Assembly (NCBI RefSeq): GCF_013415325.1
Contig: NZ_JACBYE010000031.1
Coordinates: 1-50,081, forward strand
Source of the DNA: Sanguibacter inulinus
GTDB taxonomy: Bacteria > Actinomycetota > Actinomycetes > Actinomycetales > Cellulomonadaceae
Direction: 5' to 3'
DNA length: 50,081 bases
Shown: positions 33,095 through 41,917 of the stretch, piece by piece
Layout of the letters: each line of letters begins with the position of its first letter
Position numbering within the stretch: position 1 is the first letter of the stretch
Made by a program: the position numbers and the translations under genes
The notes under the pieces: generated by a model
The model's input: only the letters and a program-made list of their open reading frames with translations
Told to the model about the DNA's origin: nothing
The model's database searches: none

Positions 33095-34669
33095 ATGACC
33101 AGCACCCTCACGCCCCGCACCGACGGACCGGGCGAGCAGCTCGCCCTCGGCGACGTCCTGCTCCTGCTCCGGGCCGGTGACGACGTCGCCGTCACCACCC
33201 GGGACCTGCGCCTCGGCACGGTGCTCGTCGACGGCGATCGACGGCTCGAGGTCCTCGACAGCGTCCCGCGCGGCCACAAGATCGCCCTCACGGACGTCGC
33301 CGTCGGCGACCAGGTCCGCAAGTACGGGCAGTCGATCGGCGTCGCGACCCGGGCTGTCGTCGCGGGGCAGCACGTGCACAGCCACAACCTCGGCATGGAC
33401 CTCGCCGAGCGCGTCCACGAGCTCGCGACGGTGCACCACGAGCTGCCCGTGCCCGCTGGGCCCAGACCGACCTTCGAGGGGTACCGGCGGGCCGGCGGGA
33501 AGGTCGGGACGCGCAACTACATCGGCATCCTCACGTCGGTGAACTGCTCGGCGAGCACGGCACGGATGATCGCCGACCAGTTCCGCGGACCTGTCCTCGA
33601 CGAGTACGAGCACGTCGACGGGGTCATGGCACTGACGCACGACTCCGGCTGCGGACTGGTGCCCGAGAACGAGGGTGCCAAGATGCTGGTCCGCACCCTC
33701 AAGGGCTACGCGGAGCACCCGAACTTCGCGGGGATCCTCGTGGTCGGGCTCGGCTGCGAGATGATCGCCGTCGGGTCGCTGCTCGACGGCCTCGACCTCT
33801 CGCCCGACACCGTGGTCCAGCACCTGACCATCCAGGAGTCGGGCGGGGTCCGGGCCACGGTCCGTCAGGGCGTCGCCGCTGTGCGCGCGATGCTCCCGGA
33901 CGTCGAGAGCCGTCGCCGCGAGACCTGCGACGTCTCCGAGCTGATCGTCGGACTCAACTGCGGAGGCTCCGACGGGTACTCGGGCATCACCGCCAACCCG
34001 GCGCTCGGGGTCGCCTCGGACCTGCTCGTCTCCTACGGCGCGACGACAGTCCTGGCAGAGACCCCCGAGGTCTTCGGCGCGGAGCACCTGCTGACGCGCC
34101 GTGCCGTGACCGAGGAGGTCGGGCGCAGGCTGCTGCGCCGGCTCGACTGGTGGCAGGACTACGCGGCGGCCGGTGGCGGCTCCCTCGACAACAACCCGTC
34201 GCCCGGCAACAAGGCGGGCGGGCTGACGACCATCCTCGAGAAGTCCCTCGGCGCCGTCGCCAAGGGCGGCCAGGCCGACCTCGTCGAGGTGTACGAGTAC
34301 GCGGAGCGCATCACGGCCTCGGGCTTCTGCTTCATGGACACCCCCGGCTACGACCCGGTGTCGGTGACAGGGCTCATCGCGGGCGGTTCGACAGTCGTCT
34401 GCTTCACGACTGGGCGTGGCTCGGTGCTGGGTGCCAAGCCCACGCCGTCGATCAAGCTCGCCACGAACAGCGAGCTCTACGCCCGCCAGGCCGAGGACAT
34501 CGACATCAACTGCGGGCGCATCGTCGACGGCACCGCGACGCTCGACGAGGTAGGACGCGAGATCTTCGACGAGATCCTTGCTGTCGCCTCGGGCAAGGAG
34601 ACGGTCTCGGAAGACCTCGACCTCGGCCAGGACGAGTTCATCCCCTGGCAGCTGGGGACGGTGACCTGA
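33095..34669 (+). CDS. uxaA: Altronate dehydratase
   Basis: A 524-residue enzyme of the UxaA/GarD family that dehydrates D-altronate to 2-keto-3-deoxygluconate in galacturonate breakdown. N-terminal SAF domain (about residues 15-95) with GHKIALTDVAVGDQVRKYGQSIG, then the catalytic domain from about 120: GYRRAGGKVGTRNYIGILTS, LTHDSGCGL, GLGCEMIA, LNCGGSDGYSGITANPA, NPSPGNKAGGLTTI and GRGSVLGAKPTPSIKLATN. These match altronate rather than galactarate dehydratase by context with UxaC; the two are not always separable. Full length, no signal peptide. Co-transcribed with the preceding oxidoreductase. Confidence 0.9.
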   Translation: MTSTLTPRTDGPGEQLALGDVLLLLRAGDDVAVTTRDLRLGTVLVDGDRRLEVLDSVPRGHKIALTDVAVGDQVRKYGQSIGVATRAVVAGQHVHSHNLGMDLAERVHELATVHHELPVPAGPRPTFEGYRRAGGKVGTRNYIGILTSVNCSASTARMIADQFRGPVLDEYEHVDGVMALTHDSGCGLVPENEGAKMLVRTLKGYAEHPNFAGILVVGLGCEMIAVGSLLDGLDLSPDTVVQHLTIQESGGVRATVRQGVAAVRAMLPDVESRRRETCDVSELIVGLNCGGSDGYSGITANPALGVASDLLVSYGATTVLAETPEVFGAEHLLTRRAVTEEVGRRLLRRLDWWQDYAAAGGGSLDNNPSPGNKAGGLTTILEKSLGAVAKGGQADLVEVYEYAERITASGFCFMDTPGYDPVSVTGLIAGGSTVVCFTTGRGSVLGAKPTPSIKLATNSELYARQAEDIDINCGRIVDGTATLDEVGREIFDEILAVASGKETVSEDLDLGQDEFIPWQLGTVT

Positions 34670-34734
34670 GACCGGTCGAGGGGCGAGAGGGTCCGCCCCT
34701 CAGCGGCCCGATGACTGGCATCCGAGGGGCTCCC

Positions 34735-34765
34735 GGGAATTCTGTGGCGGCCTGCTGGTTATAAT
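34735..34765 (+). promoter_or_regulatory. Sigma-factor gene promoter: TATAAT, with overlapping SigH/SigR-like elements
   Basis: A perfect TATAAT at 34760-34765, preceded by TGG, is the best -10 box in the window. Overlapping it, GGGAAT at 34735-34740 and GTT at 34758-34760 are 17 bases apart, as in promoters read by stress sigma factors of the SigH/SigR type. Either or both may be used. Confidence 0.6.
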
Positions 34766-34834
34766 GGAGGAACACGGCTCCGGACGATCCGTCGTAGCCC
34801 CTTCCTTCACCGATGGTCTCGTGTGAAGCTCATG

Positions 34835-34873
34835 CACCCCGACGGCAGCTGGTCGAACCAGCACTGCGGGGTG
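34835..34873 (+). other. Strong hairpin in the sigma-factor leader
   Basis: Outer stem CACCCCG/CGGGGTG (34835-34841 with 34867-34873) and inner stem GCTGGT/ACCAGC (34848-34853 with 34857-34862) closed by a CGA loop. It lies in a leader of about 190 bases between the TATAAT box and the sigma gene. It is not followed by a T tract; function unknown. The rest of 34670-34959 shows no convincing gene. Confidence 0.45.
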
Positions 34874-34959
34874 GCACCTCTTCCTCGCGGGCGGCGTGTG
34901 GAAGGCACGGTACGACGGCCGAGGGCTGCGGCCCCACGGCTTGATGATGGAGAACACTG

Positions 34960-35979
34960 ATGACTGCGGCAACCTCAGCACGGACCCCGATCACCCCCCA
35001 GACCGACGACGGCTTCGTCCTGTCGACGGACGAGGAAGACGCACCAGCACCCACAGTCCTCGCGGCGGGTGCCACTGCTGACCCCGTCAAGGACTACCTG
35101 AAGATCATCGGACGCGTCCCGCTGCTCAACGCCGAGCAGGAGATCGAGATCGCGATGCGCATCGAGGCGGGCATGCTCGCCACGCACCTCCTCGAGTCCG
35201 GCGAGTACCCCAAGGGTGCGACCAAGCGCGAGCTCGAGGTCATCGCCGCCGATGGCATCCGCGCCAAGAGCCACCTCGTCGAGGCCAACCTGCGCCTCGT
35301 GGTGTCGATCGCCAAGAAGTACACAGGCCGCGGTCTGCTGTTCCTCGACCTCATCCAGGAGGGCAACACCGGCCTCATCCGCGCTGTCGAGAAGTTCGAC
35401 TACGCCAAGGGCTTCAAGTTCTCGACCTACGCCACCTGGTGGATCCGTCAGGCCATCACCCGCGGCATGGCCGACCAGGCCCGCACCATCCGTATCCCCG
35501 TGCACATGGTCGAGGTCATCAACAAGGTGTCCCGCGCCCAGCGCCAGATGCTCCAGGACCTCGGCCGCGAGCCCACCCCGGAAGAGCTGGCCCTCGAGCT
35601 CGACATGACGCCTGAGAAGGTCCTCGAGGTGCAGAAGCACGGCCGCGAGCCCATCTCGCTGCACACCCCGCTCGGTGAAGAGGGCGGCAGCGAGTTCGGT
35701 GACCTCATCGAGGACACCGAGGCCGTGGTCCCCGCGGACGCCGTGAACTTCAGCTTCCTGCAGCAGCAGATCCACGGGATCCTCGACACGCTCTCCGAGC
35801 GCGAGGCCGGCGTCATCACCATGCGCTACGGCCTCACGGACGGCCTGCCGAAGACCCTCGACCAGATCGGCCACGTCTACGGCGTGACCCGTGAGCGGAT
35901 CCGCCAGATCGAGTCCAAGACGATGTCGAAGCTGCGTCACCCGAGCCGCTCGCAGGTGCTGCGCGACTACCTCGACTGA
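34960..35979 (+). CDS. Sigma-70 family RNA polymerase sigma factor (group 1/2, SigB-like)
   Basis: A 339-residue sigma factor with complete regions 1.2 to 4.2: [21 protein letters not shown] (1.2), [21 protein letters not shown] (2.1), [20 protein letters not shown] and [19 protein letters not shown] (2.2-2.4, -10 recognition and melting), [13 protein letters not shown] (3.0), then [17 protein letters not shown] and [20 protein letters not shown] (4.2, -35 recognition). It lacks the long basic N-terminus of the actinobacterial principal sigma, so it is better seen as a SigB/HrdB-like group 2 factor. ATG at 34960 has GGAG 8 bases upstream. Single gene between its own promoter and a strong terminator. 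Confidence 0.93.
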   Translation: MTAATSARTPITPQTDDGFVLSTDEEDAPAPTVLAAGATADPVKDYLKIIGRVPLLNAEQEIEIAMRIEAGMLATHLLESGEYPKGATKRELEVIAADGIRAKSHLVEANLRLVVSIAKKYTGRGLLFLDLIQEGNTGLIRAVEKFDYAKGFKFSTYATWWIRQAITRGMADQARTIRIPVHMVEVINKVSRAQRQMLQDLGREPTPEELALELDMTPEKVLEVQKHGREPISLHTPLGEEGGSEFGDLIEDTEAVVPADAVNFSFLQQQIHGILDTLSEREAGVITMRYGLTDGLPKTLDQIGHVYGVTRERIRQIESKTMSKLRHPSRSQVLRDYLD

Positions 35980-36023
35980 CCAGCACGGCTGCTGGGGCTC
36001 GCGCGCAGCGAGCCAGCACAGCA

Positions 36024-36070
36024 CAGACGAGAAGGGCCCCGACGGACAGGCGGGGCCCTTCTCGCGTCTG
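36024..36070. terminator. Hairpin terminator after the sigma-factor gene
   Basis: Fourteen-base perfect arms (36028-36041 and 36051-36064) with a 9-base loop, extended by CAGA/TCTG after a 2-base bulge. It serves the sigma gene and possibly the converging flavodoxin-like gene. Confidence 0.85.
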
Positions 36071-36131
36071 CGGCTGGTCTGGTCGCCGGTGAGGGCCTGG
36101 TGAATGGAGCCAGCGCGGTCGGTGGGTTGCG

Positions 36132-36743
36132 TCAGCCCGCCGGGTAGGGGGAGTCGCGTAGCAGCCGCGCCAGGTGCGCGGTGTTGAGGGCGAGCGTCGC
36201 CGTCGCCTTCGCGACTGCCTCGGGGACCTCGTCGAGGTCCTTGTAGTCGATGCCCTCCATGGCGCGCCCCACCCAGTAGGTGACGGCGTTCGCGGGGATG
36301 GTGAAGCCGACGTCGTCGAGGGCCTGGTACAGCTCGGCGCTCACGTGGTGCGCGCCGTCCTCGTTGCCGACCACGGCCACCGCCGCGACCTTGCCGGAGG
36401 TGAGCATCCGCCCTTCCTCGTCGGTCTCGGACAGCTCGGCGTCGAGCCGCTCGAGAGCGCGCTTGGTCACGCTCGACGGCTGACCCATCCAGATGGGCGT
36501 CGCGACCACGAGGATGTCGGCCGCGAGGACCTGCTGGCGGACGAGCGGCCACTGGTCGCCGTCGCCCATGTCGACCTCGACCCCCGGGCGGATGTCGTGG
36601 TCGGCGAGCCGGACGACCGACCCGACGACCCCGTGCTCGGCGAGGGCGTCGAGGACCTGACGCCCGAGGACCTCGCTGCTCGAGGGCTCGGACGAGGACT
36701 TGAGGGACCCGACCAGGACGACTGCGCTCAGTGCTGTGCTCAT
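36132..36743 (-). CDS. Flavodoxin-like NAD(P)H-dependent oxidoreductase
   Basis: A 203-residue flavodoxin-fold protein (NADPH-dependent FMN reductase/flavodoxin_2 type). Seen: VVLVGSLKSSSEPSSSEVLGRQVLDAL (FMN phosphate loop), ILVVATPIWMGQPSSVTKRALERLDAEL (second FMN loop) and AVAVVGNEDGAHHVSAELYQAL (third loop). Such enzymes reduce FMN or quinones with NAD(P)H. ATG at 36743 has GGAGG 4 bases upstream. It stands alone between the sigma gene's terminator and uxaC. Nothing is seen in 36744-36867. Confidence 0.83.
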   Translation of the reverse strand: MSTALSAVVLVGSLKSSSEPSSSEVLGRQVLDALAEHGVVGSVVRLADHDIRPGVEVDMGDGDQWPLVRQQVLAADILVVATPIWMGQPSSVTKRALERLDAELSETDEEGRMLTSGKVAAVAVVGNEDGAHHVSAELYQALDDVGFTIPANAVTYWVGRAMEGIDYKDLDEVPEAVAKATATLALNTAHLARLLRDSPYPAG

Positions 36744-36867
36744 GCCTCCAGGCTCACCGCGGGCCGGGGATCGTGCGCGACGTCGCCTGTGGACAAGAGA
36801 GGTCGGGGAGCCCCGCCCGACAGGGCGATGGTGGGCGGCCCCCCCCGGCCCGCCGCCGCGCCGCAGC

Positions 36868-38346
36868 TCAGCCGCGTCGCGCGTACGCCGCCTTCGGGAG
36901 CGTGTACGCGAGGTCGACGGCAGTCTCCGTCGCCTCGTCGAGGTCCAGCCTGTGCTCCACGACCAGTCGCGCGAGGTACCCGGCGTCGACGCGGCGGGAC
37001 AGGTCGTGGCGGGCGGGAATCGAGCAGAACGCCCGGGTGTCGTCGACAAATCCTGTCGTGTTGTAGAAGCCGGCGGTCTCCGTCGAGGTCTCTCGGAAGC
37101 GGCGCATGCCGTCGGGGGAGTCGAGGAACCACCACGGCGCCCCGAGGCGCATCGCCGGGTACACACCGGCGAGCGGTGCGAGCTCGCGGGAGTAGACCGT
37201 CTCGTCGATGGTGAAGACCACCAGGCGGAAGCCCGGGTGGTGCCCGAAGGCCTCGAGCAAGGGGCGCAGCGACCGCGTGTACTCCGCCTGCACGGGGATG
37301 TCGTAGCCCTTGTCCGCGCCGAAGGTCGCCAGCACAGACCTGTCGTGGTCGCGCAGCACGCCGGGGTGCAGCTGCATGACCAGCCCGTCCTCGGCTGACA
37401 TCGCCGCCATCTGGAAGAGCATGTGACCGCTGAAGGCCTGCGCCTCGGCGGGGCTCGGGGCGACCCCGCTGAGCGCCAGGTCGAAGATCCTGTGCGCCTC
37501 GGCGTCGGAGAGCGGCGTGGTGTCGGCGAGCAGGTGGCCGTGGTCGGTCGCTCGCGCCCCGGCCGCGACGAAGGCGGCGCGGCGCTCGCGGAGCGCCTCG
37601 AGGTAGGTCGGGTACGACGTGACGTCGAGGCCAGCGGCCGCCGAGAGCAGATCGACGTCGCTGCACCACCCGGGGCGGTCGAGGTGCAGCAGCGGGTCGG
37701 GGCGGAAGGTCGGCACCACGCGCTCGCCCCACCCGGCCGCGGCGAGGTTCGCGTGGTGGGTCAGCGGGCTCCATGCGGGGTCGGTCGAGGCGAGGATCTC
37801 GATGTCGAAGCTGTCGAAGAGCGCGCGCGGCCTGAAGGCGTCGCTGCGCAGCGCGGCGTCGAGGTGGTCGTAGATCCTGTCGGCGGACTCCGCCGACGGA
37901 CGCTCGGCGACGCCGAAGACCTCGACGAGCTCGTGCTCCATCCAGTACCGGGTGGGGGTGCCGCGGAACAGGTGCCAGCTCTCGCAGAAGCGACGCCACA
38001 CGGCACGCGGGTCCTGCTCCGGGACCACAGAGCTTGCCGGGTCGACGGGGGCGACACCGAGCCTGTCGACGCTCGCACCCTGGGAGACGAGCATCCGCAC
38101 GAGGTAGTGGTCGGGGACGACCAGCAGCTCGGCGGGGTTGCCGAAGGGCAGGTCCTCGTCGATCGTCTGCGCCTCGACGTGGCCGTGCATCGACACGATC
38201 GGCAGGGCCCGGGTCTGCTGGTAGATCTCGCGGGCGGCGGCTCGGGTCGACGGGTCCGCCGGGAGCGCGCGGTCGCCGTGGAGCTGCCACGGCCGGGCTC
38301 CGTCGGGCAGGGCGTAGGTGGTCGTGCTGGGTGTCGCGGTGCTCAC
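36868..38346 (-). CDS. uxaC: Uronate (glucuronate/galacturonate) isomerase
   Basis: A 492-residue amidohydrolase-superfamily isomerase that converts D-glucuronate to fructuronate and D-galacturonate to tagaturonate. Metal site His-x-His in LPIVSMHGHVEAQ (residues 54-56), RRFCESWHLFRGTPTRYWMEHEL, FDSFDIEILASTDPAWSPLTHH, DHGHLLAD, and MQLHPGVLRDHD. The SMHGH variant is found in the actinobacterial branch of the family, somewhat apart from E. coli UxaC (about 470 residues). GTG at 38346 is chosen: GAGGAG lies 7 bases upstream; the ATG at 38475 lies beyond the operator. Divergent from a LacI regulator gene, with LacI-type operators on both sides. Confidence 0.92.
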   Translation of the reverse strand: MSTATPSTTTYALPDGARPWQLHGDRALPADPSTRAAAREIYQQTRALPIVSMHGHVEAQTIDEDLPFGNPAELLVVPDHYLVRMLVSQGASVDRLGVAPVDPASSVVPEQDPRAVWRRFCESWHLFRGTPTRYWMEHELVEVFGVAERPSAESADRIYDHLDAALRSDAFRPRALFDSFDIEILASTDPAWSPLTHHANLAAAGWGERVVPTFRPDPLLHLDRPGWCSDVDLLSAAAGLDVTSYPTYLEALRERRAAFVAAGARATDHGHLLADTTPLSDAEAHRIFDLALSGVAPSPAEAQAFSGHMLFQMAAMSAEDGLVMQLHPGVLRDHDRSVLATFGADKGYDIPVQAEYTRSLRPLLEAFGHHPGFRLVVFTIDETVYSRELAPLAGVYPAMRLGAPWWFLDSPDGMRRFRETSTETAGFYNTTGFVDDTRAFCSIPARHDLSRRVDAGYLARLVVEHRLDLDEATETAVDLAYTLPKAAYARRG

Positions 38347-38370
38347 GGTCGTCTCCTCGTTGAAACACTC

Positions 38371-38384
38371 TGTGATCGTTTGCA
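38371..38384. promoter_or_regulatory. LacI-type operator upstream of uxaC
   Basis: On the minus strand TGCAAACGATCACA, fitting TGNAAACGNTNNCA at all fixed positions, 24 bases before the uxaC start. Different class from the AGAAACCGGTTTCT set (central ACG, not CCGG). Confidence 0.6.
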
Positions 38385-38492
38385 GGCCATCGTGCCTCGA
38401 TGTCGGTCGAGGGTGCAAGGGTGCTGGAGCCAGCACTGGTGCGCAGTGATCCCGGGGAAGGGGCTCAGTGAACATCTCCGGGGCAATGCCGG

Positions 38493-38522
38493 TTGACAGA
38501 AGACTGGAAACGTTTGCAGACT
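38493..38522 (+). promoter_or_regulatory. Promoter and operator of the lacI-type gene
   Basis: TTGACA (38493-38498) is a perfect -35; CAGACT (38517-38522) is a plausible -10 at 18 bases. The operator TGGAAACGTTTGCA (38505-38518) fills the spacer. Together with 38371-38384 it suggests repression of both divergent units by the adjacent regulator. Confidence 0.6.
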
Positions 38523-38617
38523 GGAGTCGGTCCTGTGCGACGGGCCGACAAGAGTCAGTCAGCGCCGGGCGCCAACCCGTGATGCCGGGCTACGAGGAGC
38601 GACGAGGAGGTCGGCTG

Positions 38618-39664
38618 ATGGCGACGGTGCGTGACGTGGCAGCGCTCGCGGGAGTCTCGATCTCGACGGTCTCCCGTGCGCTCTCCGCGCCGGGCATGGT
38701 CTCGGACGCGACGCGCGAGCGGGTCGAGCAGGCCGCGAAGAAGCTCGACTACCGCCCCAACCCGGCCGCCCGAGGTCTCCGGGTCGGCCGGACCACCACC
38801 CTCGGGCTGCTCGTCCCTGACCTCGAGAACCCGTTCTTCGCCTCGATCACCAAGGCTGTGCAGAGCCGCGCGCGGACGCACGGGTATGCCGTGCTCGTCG
38901 CGGACTCCGACGAAGACGCCGGGCAAGAGCTCGAGCTGGTCTCGATGCTCGCAGCGCAGGTCGACGGGCTCGTGCTCGCCTCGCCGCGGTCGTCGGACCT
39001 CTCGTTGCTGACCGCTGTCGACGGTCGCCCGGCCGTGCTGCTCAACCGCGAGGTCGAGGGGCTCGCCTCGCTCGTCATCGACAACGCGGGTGGTGTGCGT
39101 CAGTCGCTCAGCCACCTCAAGGCCCTCGGGCACCGCAGGGTGGCCGCCGTGAGCGGCCCGGCCGGCTCGTGGTCGGGCGCCGAGCGCCGCCGCGGGATCG
39201 AGACCGCGGGCCGTGAGACCGGCGTCGAGGTGGTCGACGTCGGGCACTTCCGTCCGACCTTCTCCGGTGGCGTCGCCGCCGCCGACCTCGTCGTAGCGAG
39301 CGGTGCCACCGCCGTGCTGACCTACAACGACCTCCAGGCGCTCGGTCTCGTCGACCGCCTGCGTCACCGCGGGCTCCAGGTCCCGCGCGACCTGTCCGTC
39401 GTCGGCTTCGACGACGTCTCGGTCGCGACCCTCGTCTCCCCGGCCCTGACCACGGTGAGCATCCCGCTCGCGGCGCTCGGCCGCGGTGCGGTCGACCGCC
39501 TCGTCGAGCAGCTCGACCGCGACACGGGAGAGAGTCGCGAGGACGACCTGGCAGACCTGACAGACCTGGCGGAGGACGAGCCGCCAGCCCGGCCGCGCCT
39601 GCCTGTCGAGCTCGTCGTCCGCGGCACGACCGCCGAACCTCGCCCTGACGGACCGCGTGCCTGA
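38618..39664 (+). CDS. LacI-family transcriptional regulator (uronate genes)
   Basis: A 348-residue repressor. Helix-turn-helix at the N-terminus: ATVRDVAALAGVSISTVSRALS, hinge YRPNPAARGLR, effector domain TLGLLVPDLENPFFASITKAVQ and TAVLTYNDLQALGLVDRL, DLSVVGFDDVSVATLVSPALTT. C-terminus is acidic and low in complexity. ATG at 38618 follows GAGGAGG by 8 bases; an in-frame ATG at 38468 lies upstream of the promoter. It sits between uxaC and the uronate reductase gene and probably responds to a uronate or its derivative (inference). Confidence 0.93.
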   Translation: MATVRDVAALAGVSISTVSRALSAPGMVSDATRERVEQAAKKLDYRPNPAARGLRVGRTTTLGLLVPDLENPFFASITKAVQSRARTHGYAVLVADSDEDAGQELELVSMLAAQVDGLVLASPRSSDLSLLTAVDGRPAVLLNREVEGLASLVIDNAGGVRQSLSHLKALGHRRVAAVSGPAGSWSGAERRRGIETAGRETGVEVVDVGHFRPTFSGGVAAADLVVASGATAVLTYNDLQALGLVDRLRHRGLQVPRDLSVVGFDDVSVATLVSPALTTVSIPLAALGRGAVDRLVEQLDRDTGESREDDLADLTDLAEDEPPARPRLPVELVVRGTTAEPRPDGPRA

Positions 39665-39760
39665 CGCAGCCTCGCACCTGACGGACCAGCCCAGAGCACC
39701 GCAGCACCTCAGCCCCCGACCACGACCCTCGAGGCACCGCCCGACCGAAGGATCTTCTCG

Positions 39761-41416
39761 ATGACGAGCACCGACCCGATCGACCGCACCCCCACCACGC
39801 CCCGCGCGTCGCGCAGGCTCAGCCTCGACACCTGCCGCGAGGTCTCACAGCGGCCGGGGGTCACCGGGCCGGCTGTCGACCCGAGGGCCGTGACCGTGGG
39901 GATCGTGCACCTCGGCATCGGGGCCTTCCACAGGGCGCACCAGGCCGTCTTCACCGAAGACGCCGCCGCAGCCACGGGCGAGACGCGCTGGGGGATCCTC
40001 GGTGTGACGCAGCGGTCTGCCACCGTCGTCGAGCAGCTGGTGCCCCAGGACGGTCTCTACGGGGTGCGGACCGTCGGCACGGACTCCTCCTCGCTGCGCG
40101 TGATCGGCTCGGTCCGCGGGGTCGCGTACCCGCGTGAGGAGACGCAGCGCGTGCTCGACGCGATCGCCGCGCCGACCACCCACGTCGTGACCCTCACGGT
40201 GACCGAGAAGGGCTACACAGCGGGCCCGGACGGCCGGCTCGACCTCTCTGACGGCGACGTCCGCGGTGACCTCGACGCTCTCGTCGGGGAGATCCGCGGC
40301 GCTGCCGCCCTCGCCCGCCAGACCGGCACGGAGGTGCAGGGCGCGGCGACGACCCACGTCGTCGTCGAGGACGCCGTGCCTGCGCGCAGCGCGATCGGGC
40401 TGCTGGTCCGCGGTCTCGCGGCCCGAGCCCGCGCCGGCGGCGAGCCGCTCACTGTCCTCACCTGCGACAACCTGCTCGACAACGGGCACGTCCTCGAAGG
40501 CCTGGTCGGCCAGGCCCTCGACGCGGCCGCCGGGGTCACCGGCGCGGACCCCGAGCAGGTCGAGCGCCTGCGGGCGTGGGTGCACGCCTCGGTGACCTTC
40601 CCCTGCACCATGGTCGACCGCATCGTCCCGGCTACGACCGAGGACGACCGTGCGGCGGCCGAGGCGGCGACCGGGGTGCGCGACGAGGGTCTGGTCGTCG
40701 CGGAGCCCTTCATGCAGTGGGTGATCGAAGACAGGTTCGCCGGCCCCAGGCCGGCCTGGGAGCTCGCCGGAGCCACGCTCACCGACGACGTCGCTCCCTT
40801 CGAGCGCGCCAAGCTGCGCATGCTCAACGGCACGCACTCGCTGCTCGCCTACCTCGGGTCGATCGCCGGGCACAGGTTGATCGCCGACGCCGTGGCGGAC
40901 CCGGCGCTGCTGTCCGCCGCGCGGTCGCTGCTGCTCGACGACGTGATCCCGACCCTGGTCGCACCGGAAGGGCTCGACCTCGCGGCCTACGCCGAGTCGC
41001 TCCTCGAGCGCTTCGCCAACCCCGCGCTCGGCCACACGACGACCCAGGTGGCGATGGACGGCTCGAAGAAGCTGCCCATCCGCTTCCTCGCGACGGCTGC
41101 CGACAGGCTCGCGGCAGGCGCCGTGCCCGACGCCGTCGCGCAGGGGGTCGCGGGCTGGGTCGTGTTCGTCGCGGCCGGTCGCACCGTGACGGGCGAGCCG
41201 CTGCGCCTCGACGACCCGATCGCCGACGAGCTGCGCGCCGCAGCCGCCGAGGTCGCCGCGCCTGACGAGGTCGCCCCGGCCCATGCCGAGGCTCTCGTGC
41301 GGCGGATGCTCGCCGTCGAGCAGGTGTTCCCGGCTGAGATCCGTGACCACGCGGGGTTCCGGGACGCCGTGGTCGCGCACGCGGAGCGGCTGCTCGCGGG
41401 GTACGCGCAGCACTGA
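39761..41416 (+). CDS. Mannitol dehydrogenase family uronate reductase (UxuB/UxaB-like)
   Basis: A 551-residue NAD-dependent polyol/uronate oxidoreductase. N-terminal Rossmann domain with IVHLGIGAFHRAHQAVFTED and THVVTLTVTEKGYT; the active-site segment AKLRMLNGTHSLLAYLG carries the conserved Lys, Asn and His. The sequence looks closest to fructuronate reductase (UxuB), which makes mannonate, but the window has altronate dehydratase and no mannonate dehydratase, so tagaturonate reduction to altronate is equally likely. Slightly long because of a 40-residue N-terminal extension. ATG at 39761 has AAGGA 9 bases upstream. Probably read with the LacI gene 96 bases upstream. Confidence 0.87.
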   Translation: MTSTDPIDRTPTTPRASRRLSLDTCREVSQRPGVTGPAVDPRAVTVGIVHLGIGAFHRAHQAVFTEDAAAATGETRWGILGVTQRSATVVEQLVPQDGLYGVRTVGTDSSSLRVIGSVRGVAYPREETQRVLDAIAAPTTHVVTLTVTEKGYTAGPDGRLDLSDGDVRGDLDALVGEIRGAAALARQTGTEVQGAATTHVVVEDAVPARSAIGLLVRGLAARARAGGEPLTVLTCDNLLDNGHVLEGLVGQALDAAAGVTGADPEQVERLRAWVHASVTFPCTMVDRIVPATTEDDRAAAEAATGVRDEGLVVAEPFMQWVIEDRFAGPRPAWELAGATLTDDVAPFERAKLRMLNGTHSLLAYLGSIAGHRLIADAVADPALLSAARSLLLDDVIPTLVAPEGLDLAAYAESLLERFANPALGHTTTQVAMDGSKKLPIRFLATAADRLAAGAVPDAVAQGVAGWVVFVAAGRTVTGEPLRLDDPIADELRAAAAEVAAPDEVAPAHAEALVRRMLAVEQVFPAEIRDHAGFRDAVVAHAERLLAGYAQH

Positions 41417-41425
41417 CCCAGCAGG

Positions 41426-41857
41426 TCAGTCGCTGGACGCGGTCTCGGCTGCCAGCGCCTCGACACGCGCCAGGAGCATTGGTCGAGCCTGACGGCGCTT
41501 CCGGACGGCCTCGAGCACGGTCCGTCTCTTGGCTCCGACCACCGTGAGGTCCAGCCCCGGGGCGGCGAGCAGCACGTCGTAGAGAGGCTCGAGCTTCTCC
41601 TCGGGGAAGTTGCCCAGTGCCGCGAGCGTCGTCAGCGGGGTGTTCCCGCCTCTCGAGAGGGCGTTGACGTCCGCTCCCGCGTCGAGGAGGGTCGTCACCA
41701 CCTGGGCATCCTGGCGGGCGTCGCGCTGGCCGTGGGGCGCGAGCGCCAGCTGCAGCACGCCTGCCCGCGCTGCTGTGCGGAGCGTGGCGTCGGCTCCGTG
41801 GGCGAGCAGCAGCGGCACGAGAGTGGTCCGTACGTCGAGAGAGGAGCTCCGCAGCAC
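41426..41857 (-). pseudogene. Ankyrin-repeat protein, C-terminal part cut off by a stop codon
   Basis: Continues, in the same reading frame, the ankyrin gene at 41918-42526. After the TAG at 41918-41920 the frame stays open: YTPADATAVDPETGDSLLHAV and then, from a GTG at 41857, VPLLLAHGADATLR, VVTTLLDAGADVNALSRGG and NTPLTTLAALGN, clear ankyrin units, to the stop at 41426. No ATG, no ribosome binding site and no promoter precede the GTG, so independent translation is unlikely. Read as one frame, 42526 to 41426 would encode 366 residues. Confidence 0.7.
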
Positions 41858-41917
41858 GGCGTGCAGCAGGCTGTCGCCGGTCTCGGGGTCGACCGCCGTC
41901 GCATCGGCCGGCGTGTA

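Noticed and set aside
34832-34960. A 42-codon upstream frame whose TGA overlaps the sigma-factor ATG
   Set aside because: Many A/T third positions, no ribosome binding site, and the sequence is better explained by a structured leader.
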